From assembly GCA_012744475.1 (NCBI GenBank), contig JAAYBV010000067.1:124001-188000 (forward strand): a stretch of 64,000 nt of DNA. Reading direction: 5' to 3'. This stretch comes from Phycisphaerae bacterium. Lineage in GTDB: Bacteria > Planctomycetota > Phycisphaerae > Sedimentisphaerales > Anaerobacaceae. Below are positions 39,662 to 45,823 of the stretch, one piece after another. The notes under the pieces are model-generated. The model was not told the origin of the DNA. It did no database searches and worked only from the letters and a program-made list of their open reading frames with translations. Positions within the stretch are counted from its first letter, which is position 1; each line of letters opens with the position of its first letter. Made by a program: the position numbers and the translations under genes.

Positions 39662-39861
39662 ATACAGTCTCCTTGCTCAGGCCGCCGGCGAAGGGCCGAC
39701 GGCGGTTGCCTGCGCAACGCGGCACATCCATGCCTGGCGCTGCGCGCATTGGACCATGGGCAAGCGCTCGCTCAAACTGGGCCCGCACGTCTCATGGCGC
39801 CATCTATCGGCCGGGCAAGGGGGAGACTTCAGCAGAAAGGGAAAAAATGTCACGGGGCGAT

Positions 39862-40240
39862 TCGCTATTGATTGTTGATGAATGGCGGTTGGCAGTTTTC
39901 AGTTGGCAGTTGGCAGTTGTCAGTTACCCGTTGGCAGTTGTCAGTTGACGGCTTCACGCGTCACGGCCTCCAGCCTCCAGCCAAGTTTCAAGCGATGAGT
40001 CTGAAGTTTCACGCTTCTACGCATCCACGCTTCTACGTGTGCGGCCTGCGGCCGGGTGTTAAGTGACAAGTTCTGAGTTTCAAGTCTGAAGTGACAAGTT
40101 TGAAGTTCTACGCTTCACGTTTCACGAGATACGAGATACGAGATACGAGCAAAGCCTGTCCCTTCGGCGAGGCTCAGGGCAAGCTCCGAGCGAAGTCGAG
40201 GGAAGCGACGAGACGCGAGCGACGAGACACGAGTCACGAA
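39862..40240. repeat. Large degenerate heptamer array A5
   Basis: Nearly all of this stretch has a 7-base period with a drifting unit: TTGGCAG, TTGTCAG; then AAGTGAC, AAGTTCT, GAGTTTC, AAGTCTG, AAGTGAC, AAGTTTG; then ACGCTTC, ACGTTTC, three ACGAGAT units; then GCGACGA, GACGCGA, GACACGA. A period-8 run (ACGCTTCT, ACGCATCC) lies near 40010. CGGCCTGCGGCCG occurs at about 40041. The rest of the gap, 39662-39861, is the upstream region of the Fn3 gene with nothing further recognised. Confidence 0.82.
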
Positions 40241-40603
40241 TCACGGTCTAAATCGCGTTTTCGGGGCTGAGAACACGGTTCGGGGCTGTTCGGGTATCGC
40301 ATTCGAAGCTTCATCCTTCGTGTTTGAAGCTTCATCCATCAAATTGGACGCTTCATCTGTCATGGTTGCAGCTTCGTCTGTGGCATTCGAAGCCTCAACT
40401 CTCGCATTCGAAGCGTCATCTGTCTTGTTTGAAGCCTCATCCATTCCATTCGAAGCGTCAACCTTCGCATTCGAAGCTTTGTTCCAGACATTCGAAGCTT
40501 GGTTTCGGGCATTCGAGACTTGATCCAAGGCCGATGGAGCTTCGAGTATCGTATGCCGCGCGTGCCCGGCGGCGTTCGGAACCGGCTCCGGGGTATCGGG
40601 CAC
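40241..40603 (-). CDS. Heptapeptide-repeat (ASNxxDE) small protein
   Basis: A 120-residue ORF. After a 30-residue unique N-terminus (MPDTPEPVPNAAGHARHTIL) it has about ten tandem 7-residue repeats of the form ASNxxDE or close variants. The DNA repeat is 21 bases. Differences between units are mainly synonymous in this frame (GAT/GAC, GAA/GAG, GCT/GCG, TCG/TCC/TCA, AAT/AAC), which is good evidence that this frame is translated and under selection. The start is a GTG 35 bases after the MNT gene stop, so it may be the last gene of a WecA-HEPN-MNT-repeat unit. There is no signal peptide. The repeat is hydrophilic and alanine/asparagine-rich. No family was recognised. Confidence 0.55.
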   Translation of the reverse strand: MPDTPEPVPNAAGHARHTILEAPSALDQVSNARNQASNVWNKASNAKVDASNGMDEASNKTDDASNARVEASNATDEAATMTDEASNLMDEASNTKDEASNAIPEQPRTVFSAPKTRFRP

Positions 40604-40638
40604 TCAGATGCCGACGGTCGCTCCAGCACCTGTTGCGG

Positions 40639-40953
40639 CTATACCAGCCGAACGCCGCTGCGCGCGATTTCACTGGCGAGCGGATCGTTCGGACCGAAGC
40701 GACTTGGTGTGAACGGCTGAGGTTCGATGCGGTCATCGATCGCGACGGCCCACTTCATCAATGCGAGGCGCTCGGCAAAAAGGTCCTCGGAGAAATCCGG
40801 GGATACTACGGCCACGTCGATGTCGCTCCAGGGACGGGCCGCCCCCGTCGTCTGCGAGCCGTATACATACGCCGCATCGACGCGCAGTTTCTGACGCACA
40901 ACGGCCAGAAAACGCTCGACGCTGGCTAAGATATCCGGTGCGATTTGAGCCAT
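40639..40953 (-). CDS. MNT-type minimal nucleotidyltransferase
   Basis: A 104-residue protein starting MAQIAPDILASVERFLAVV; the track start at 41007 is inside the HEPN gene. The nucleotidyltransferase motif is AAYVYGSQTTGAARPWSDIDVAVVS, giving GS-x10-DxD with both aspartates. MNT proteins paired with HEPN proteins form type VII toxin-antitoxin or nucleotidylation modules; in characterised MntA/HepT pairs the MNT partner AMPylates the HEPN toxin. The start overlaps the HEPN 3' end by 28 bases, indicating coupled translation. Whether this pair is a toxin-antitoxin system cannot be shown from sequence alone. Confidence 0.82.
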   Translation of the reverse strand: MAQIAPDILASVERFLAVVRQKLRVDAAYVYGSQTTGAARPWSDIDVAVVSPDFSEDLFAERLALMKWAVAIDDRIEPQPFTPSRFGPNDPLASEIARSGVRLV

Positions 40954-41333
40954 TCGAGTATCTCCCGGACAAGCGACATCTGCTCGGCCGCGTATTCCGC
41001 CGTGCACTGTCGCCGAAACTCACGCTTCAGGTCAGGGTACCGCGCCTCAATGTTGAACGCCGTGATCCGAAGGAGCGCTTCGGTCTGTCGCTCGTCGAGT
41101 TCGATTCCCACAGCGTTGGCAAGCCTCACCAGGTTGTGAATGGGTGGAGCGTGCCGGCCCTGACGGATCGCATGCAAACCCTTCAGCTCCTTCTCTATCG
41201 CCAGATGGGCGAAGAACAGGGCATACGAGTAGTCCGCCTTCTCCATCAGGTGACCGGCTACGGTCAGGGCTTCAGTCGCCTCGGCGAACCAGTACCGAGC
41301 AACGGCTTCGGCCTCGAATTGCTCCTTATCCAT
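40926..41333 (-). CDS. HEPN domain protein (partner of the MNT protein)
   Basis: A 135-residue all-helical HEPN protein. The features are ARYWFAEATEALTVAGHLME at the N-terminus, YALFFAHLAIEKELKGLHAI, then PPIHNLVRLANAVGI and FNIEARYPDLKREF, all typical of the PF05168-type HEPN family. A clear RX4HXY RNase/AMPylation motif of the HepT type was not seen; RQGRHAPPIH is a possible R-x-H candidate. The ATG at 41333 (MDKEQFEAEAV) is preferred over the track's TTG at 41372. The upstream WecA-like gene stops at 41369. Together with the overlapping MNT gene it forms a HEPN/MNT pair of the kind found in toxin-antitoxin and antiviral contexts. Confidence 0.82.
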   Translation of the reverse strand: MDKEQFEAEAVARYWFAEATEALTVAGHLMEKADYSYALFFAHLAIEKELKGLHAIRQGRHAPPIHNLVRLANAVGIELDERQTEALLRITAFNIEARYPDLKREFRRQCTAEYAAEQMSLVREILEWLKSHRIS

Positions 41334-41368
41334 CCCGGGGGACGCTCCGACTTCCATCCAACAAACCG

Positions 41369-42925
41369 TCAAATCGGCGGGGTCAGGGCCTTCGCCGACT
41401 TTGTATCTTCCTTCGGACCTGCGGTGTCATGATACCGGCCTGGGGACCGATCCGTCAACCGCTGAACCGGCGTCGAATGGCCGCCGGGCGGCTGGGGGCT
41501 GTGTTCGTCGATGAGGCGGCCGAAGAGGGTGGCGCGGCGGTTGGCGGCTTCGAGTGAGCCGTCGGCCCAGATGGCGATCTCGAACCGTCGCGGCGGATCG
41601 CCGTTGCTGGCCGCCAGCGGGATCGTCACCGTCACCAGGCGGGACATGCCCGGCTTCGGCTCCGAGGCCCGCCAGATCTCCTCCTCGATCCGCCCATCCG
41701 GGTATGTCGTCTTGAGCGAGACCCAGGCGAAGTCCATGCGGCCGGCCGCCTCGCAGACCGCGTCCCACCATTGACTCGCATCACGCACCCGGTCGAAACG
41801 CAACTCCAGGTACTCGAACGTCGCCCGCTCCTGCCGGCAGCACTGGTTCAGCACGTGCTTTTCCTTCAGGCCCGCCAGCGTCTGGCGCAGGCGCACCGCG
41901 CCGACCACGCGAAAGACCAGCACCACCAGCAGCAGGATGCATACAAAGACGATCAGTGCGCTGATGTCCCGGCAGACCATCATGAACAGGCCCAGGCCGG
42001 TGAACAGGACCGTCAGAAGGTAGATCGCCAGCACCGCGTGACGCTGGCGAAGGCCCATGTCGAGCAGCCGATGGTGGAAATGGCTGCGATCCGGGGCAAA
42101 CAGGCTGCGTCGTTCGAGGAACCGCCGCAGCATGCTGAACAGCGTGTCGAAGATCGGGATTCCCAGCGCCAGCGCCGGCAGCGCCAGGCCCACGATCGCC
42201 GAGGACTTGGTCATGCACATCACGCTGGAGGCCGCGATGGTGTAGCCCAGGAACAGGCTGCCGCAGTCGCCCATGAAGACCTTGGCGGGATTGAAGTTGA
42301 AAACGAGGAAGCCCGAGAGGCTGCCAACCAGGGCCAGCGCGAGGATCGCCATGATTGTGTTGCCGCCGTGGATGGCCAGGACCGCGATCACGCCGCAGGC
42401 GATCGCCGAGATGCCCGCCGCCAGGCCGTCCAGACCATCGCTGAGATTGACCGCGTTGGTCAGGCCTACCACCCACAGCACGGTCAGCACACAGCCGGCG
42501 TGACCAAGGTGCAGCGGCAGATCGCTGGTCAGACCGATGGCCTCGATCCGAATGCCAGCGGCGCACAGGCCGACCGCCGCCAGCACCTCGGCGGCGAACT
42601 TGATGCGGGCGGGCAACCCTCGCAGGTCGTCCACCAGCCCCACCAGGAAGATGAAGCTCGCCGTACCCAGCAGCATCGTCATTTGCAGCCACCGGGCGCG
42701 GAAGGCCTCGCCGATGACGTTGTCGATGCACAGGACCGCGACGATCAGGCTCATGGCCGCGACGAAGATCGCGACGCCGCCGATGCGTGGGATCGGACGC
42801 TCGTGGATCGTGCGCACACCCGGCCGGTCCACCGCGCCGATCCGGGGAGCGATCCAGATCACAATCGGCGTGGCGATCAGCGCCACGAGGACCGAACCGA
42901 AATAGACAGCGACATAGGTGGTCAT
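41369..42925 (-). CDS. WecA/MraY-like undecaprenyl-phosphate sugar-1-phosphate transferase with C-terminal extension
   Basis: A 518-residue membrane enzyme of the PNPT family that transfers a sugar-1-phosphate to undecaprenyl phosphate, the priming step of EPS/O-antigen synthesis. Motifs: IPRIGGVAIF, VGLVDDLRGLPARIKF (DD pair), LTNAVNLSDGLDGLAAG, VFMGDCGSLFLGY and SHFHHRLLDMGL (HxHH). About 10-11 helices occupy residues 1-345. Family members are usually about 330-380 residues; the last 170 (FEYLELRFDRVRDASQWW to the end) form an extra soluble domain. The start has no Shine-Dalgarno, and period-7 array A6 abuts the start codon. The HEPN gene follows downstream. Confidence 0.92.
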   Translation of the reverse strand: MTTYVAVYFGSVLVALIATPIVIWIAPRIGAVDRPGVRTIHERPIPRIGGVAIFVAAMSLIVAVLCIDNVIGEAFRARWLQMTMLLGTASFIFLVGLVDDLRGLPARIKFAAEVLAAVGLCAAGIRIEAIGLTSDLPLHLGHAGCVLTVLWVVGLTNAVNLSDGLDGLAAGISAIACGVIAVLAIHGGNTIMAILALALVGSLSGFLVFNFNPAKVFMGDCGSLFLGYTIAASSVMCMTKSSAIVGLALPALALGIPIFDTLFSMLRRFLERRSLFAPDRSHFHHRLLDMGLRQRHAVLAIYLLTVLFTGLGLFMMVCRDISALIVFVCILLLVVLVFRVVGAVRLRQTLAGLKEKHVLNQCCRQERATFEYLELRFDRVRDASQWWDAVCEAAGRMDFAWVSLKTTYPDGRIEEEIWRASEPKPGMSRLVTVTIPLAASNGDPPRRFEIAIWADGSLEAANRRATLFGRLIDEHSPQPPGGHSTPVQRLTDRSPGRYHDTAGPKEDTKSAKALTPPI

Positions 42926-42985
42926 GGGAAGTTGACAGTTGACAGTTGGCAGTTACCAGTTACCAGTTACCAGTTGACGGTTGAC
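42926..42985. repeat. Period-7 array A6 abutting the WecA-like start codon
   Basis: GTTGACA, GTTGACA, GTTGGCA, GTTACCA, GTTACCA, GTTACCA, GTTGACG, GTTGACG in perfect 7-base register, ending within about 10 bases of the start codon of the WecA-like gene. Part of the gap 42926-43244. Confidence 0.82.
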
Positions 42986-43155
42986 GGCGCTGCAAATCCG
43001 AAATTCGAATGTCGAAGCACGAAACAAACACGAAAGCTTAGAGCCCCAAACTCGAATCCCGGCGCGCCGGGACGGCCGGCAGTTTGAGACATTTGGATTT
43101 GTGTCATTGGAATTTGTTTCGTATTTCGGATTTCGTGCTTCGTGTTTCAAGTCCT
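42985..43155. repeat. Foldback element E3 (period-7 inverted repeat)
   Basis: The left arm has units GAAATTC, GAATGTC, GAAGCAC, GAAACAA; the right arm (from about 43105) is the inverse (TTTGTTTCG, TTTCGGATTTCGTGCTTCG). The left arm matches the right arm of E2 almost exactly in inverted orientation. The centre holds a GC-rich GGCGCGCC-containing segment. The remaining part of the gap to 43244 has nothing recognised. Confidence 0.7.
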
Positions 43156-43244
43156 ATGCGCAGGCGGTTGACTTCGCCCGGATAGACTCCGTCCCTGTCG
43201 GGTGACCGACGAGGGTCCTGCCATGTCGCTCTCGCCGCCGGACG

Positions 43245-45791
43245 CTATTGTCCCGAGGCCACCGGCTCGACCGGCCGCGTCGAGAGTTCCTCGATCAATC
43301 GCTTCGCGGGCGCGTAGTTCGGCCGCAGCCGCAGGCAGATTCTTGCCTCGTGCATCGCTTCTTCGACGCGCCCCATGCGGGCCAGCAGACTGGCCAGCTC
43401 GTAATGCCAGCCGACCTGGTTGTAGCTCTTCCTCAAGGCCAGACGATAACGGTCGATCGCCGAATCGACATCGCCCCGCTCGACATCAGAGCGGGCCAGC
43501 GAAACGTGCGTGGAGGCGGGCGCATCGGCTTGTGTCGATCGCGCGGCGAGCAGGCCGATAGCGCCGGCCCTGGCCTGTTGGGCCAGTTCGGTGTGGCGGT
43601 CCGATGCGGCCAGCAGGTCGGCCACCTGGCTGAGCCGTCCGGCGTTGTCGCCGGCCAGCACAAGCGCCAGGTCCGGCCGGGCCAGACCGTCGATGCACAG
43701 CGAGGCGGCCTGGGCGAAGTACCGGCCGTCGAGCAGCGCTGCGCGAGAGAGTTTCTCGAACGCCTGTTCGACCCTGGCCTCTTCGGCGTCGACCCTCGCG
43801 GCGGCGAAACAGACGGCCGCGTTGCACGGGGCCAGCCGGTAGCCCATGCGAATGTGCGGTGCGCCGTTCGGATCGGCCAGCGCGAACCGCTCGATCTGGC
43901 CGGCCAGGCTGATGAGCACTCCGAAGGTCGGGCACAGGGGCCGCGCGCGGTGCAGGTCTTCGACGATGCGGCGGGCCCATGGGAAAGCCTGCGGATCGAG
44001 CGCATCGGTGTTGGGGTCGGCGAACGGCATCAGCGAAGACCACATGTAGACGCCGAGCCGATGGCGATAGTGGATGTTGTCCGGCTGGGCTTGGACAGCG
44101 GCGACGGCGTGGCGGAACAGGTACTCGGCGGCCGCCTCGCTGGAGCGCCATTGGACCGGCTCCATCTGCCGGACGGCGAGCTGCGTCTTGTTCCAGTGCC
44201 CTTCGGCCACGCGGGCGGCGTTGGCTCCGAGCAGGGCCCAGCCAAAGCCCCCTGCCGCAACCAGCAGCAGGACCGCCGGGGCAAAGGCATGAACCATCCG
44301 TCGACCGGACCAATCTGCGGGCGCGGCGACATTCGAGCGAGAATGCGCCAGTGCGACCAGCAGCGCACAGCAGACCGCCGTGAGCATGGTGTTGGCGGGC
44401 AGGTGCTGGCCGAAGTCACTGAGACTGTGAACCAGAACCGCGATCAGACCAAAGCCCAGACCGTAAGCGGCCGAGCGAATGGGAACCGAGCCGGCCCGAA
44501 CGCTCGCGGCATAGCAGGCCCAGACCACCAGACCGAACATCGCCAGGGCCAGGACCCCGACCGCGCCCGTCTCGGCCAGGGCCTGGACGTATTCGTTCTC
44601 GGCGTGTGTCGCGAGCGACATCGTGTCGCCCCGGTCGAACATGGGATACACCACCTCGTATGTCCCCAGACCGGCGCCGAAGGCGGGGAATTTCTTCCAC
44701 GCCTCGATGCTCTGCTCGATCATCTGCCAGCGGCCCTGGTATGCGGTCAGGTCGTCGAGCGTGGCCATCCGGTCGTAGACCTGATCGAAGCCGATCCAGA
44801 GCACGCAGACGAAGGCGGCCAGGGCGATCAGCACGATGATCCAGCCGCGTCCCCGGAGCGACTGGCGAGAGCTGAGCACGATGGTCGTGACCGTCGCGGC
44901 GATCAGCATGCTCACCATCCCGCCGCGAGTCAGTGAGACGAACACCGCGGCCGCGCCGACGACGATGACGACTGCCAGCAGCTTGACGAGGTTCGCTTCG
45001 GAAGAGCGGACGTATTCGAGCACGTCGGACGGCGTGGCCCGGCGATGCGGGAACGCCTCGTACACCAGGACCAGCAGCAGGGCCAAGGCCGCTCCAATCG
45101 AGAGGTTCATGAACTGGCCGAAGTGACTGTGGTTGATGAACGTGCCCGAGCGAGCGCGGTCGTACGCCGGCACGATCCAGTAGATCTTGCCGTTGCCGAC
45201 GAGGTCCTGGGCTAGGGCCAGCAGGCCGACGGCCCCGGCGATGATCGCGACCGACAGCAGAAGCCGCTTGATGCGCGACGGGTCGCGATAGACGTTGACC
45301 ACGACGAAGAAAACCGATGTGACGGCCAGGAGCAGACGCAAGTCATGCTTGGTCGCATGGGCGTAGAACGTCAAGCGCACGTGCCGCAGCGCTTCATCGG
45401 CGCCGGGCAGATCGCCCAGCAACTGTGTCTTGAGGATAGCCGTCTCGGGCGAGATCGCACGGATCACAGAAGCGGGCAGAGGCATCAACTGGAGAATGGC
45501 GAGGAGGACGAAGGCAGTCATGGGGACGTATGCCCACGTCCAGACGAGAGGCTGCGGCGCGATGAAAGCCCTCTGAACGAGGAAGACCAGAACCAGCGCG
45601 GCCGCCAGGCCGACGACGATCTGCTCGCTCCAGGCGCCGACGACGCCAAACGCCAGCGGACCGAAGGCCAGCAGCGCCGTCAGCAACAGCTCGATCGCCC
45701 GGTCGAATCGCCGGGCCCAGGGACGGCGGACATCGACCTCCGCGTGCATCTGTGCGTCACTATGGGTAATCAGCCGGTCGCAGGGCTCCAT
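43245..45791 (-). CDS. O-antigen ligase-like membrane protein with C-terminal TPR-like domain
   Basis: An 848-residue protein. The track start at 46151 lies in the kinase gene; ATG 45789-45791 (MEPCDRLITHSD) is the first after that gene's stop at 45824. Residues about 30-520 have about 12 transmembrane helices with Wzy_C/O-antigen ligase features: SGTFINHSHFGQFMNLSIG, VFVSLTRGGMVSML and LATHAENEYVQALAETGAVG. Residues about 580-848 are soluble and helical with TPR-like repeats (ALRKSYNQVGWHYELASLLA, GRVEEAMHEARICLRLRPNY), probably periplasmic. The protein may ligate or polymerise the EPS. It is downstream of the Wza/Wzc pair, 32 bases after the kinase stop. Confidence 0.87.
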   Translation of the reverse strand: MEPCDRLITHSDAQMHAEVDVRRPWARRFDRAIELLLTALLAFGPLAFGVVGAWSEQIVVGLAAALVLVFLVQRAFIAPQPLVWTWAYVPMTAFVLLAILQLMPLPASVIRAISPETAILKTQLLGDLPGADEALRHVRLTFYAHATKHDLRLLLAVTSVFFVVVNVYRDPSRIKRLLLSVAIIAGAVGLLALAQDLVGNGKIYWIVPAYDRARSGTFINHSHFGQFMNLSIGAALALLLVLVYEAFPHRRATPSDVLEYVRSSEANLVKLLAVVIVVGAAAVFVSLTRGGMVSMLIAATVTTIVLSSRQSLRGRGWIIVLIALAAFVCVLWIGFDQVYDRMATLDDLTAYQGRWQMIEQSIEAWKKFPAFGAGLGTYEVVYPMFDRGDTMSLATHAENEYVQALAETGAVGVLALAMFGLVVWACYAASVRAGSVPIRSAAYGLGFGLIAVLVHSLSDFGQHLPANTMLTAVCCALLVALAHSRSNVAAPADWSGRRMVHAFAPAVLLLVAAGGFGWALLGANAARVAEGHWNKTQLAVRQMEPVQWRSSEAAAEYLFRHAVAAVQAQPDNIHYRHRLGVYMWSSLMPFADPNTDALDPQAFPWARRIVEDLHRARPLCPTFGVLISLAGQIERFALADPNGAPHIRMGYRLAPCNAAVCFAAARVDAEEARVEQAFEKLSRAALLDGRYFAQAASLCIDGLARPDLALVLAGDNAGRLSQVADLLAASDRHTELAQQARAGAIGLLAARSTQADAPASTHVSLARSDVERGDVDSAIDRYRLALRKSYNQVGWHYELASLLARMGRVEEAMHEARICLRLRPNYAPAKRLIEELSTRPVEPVASGQ

Positions 45792-45823
45792 CCCTGATGG
45801 TCCTATCCATTTCTTTGTGTCGG

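Noticed and set aside
29700-40240. CRISPR array.
   Set aside because: Repeats are 7-base, degenerate and lack regular spacers; no cas genes are visible.
39862-40240. Transposon or insertion sequence.
   Set aside because: No transposase ORF, no terminal inverted repeats and no target duplications were found in the array.
42273-42503. Small plus-strand ORFs inside the WecA-like gene.
   Set aside because: Antisense shadows with alanine/arginine-rich translations and no ribosome sites.
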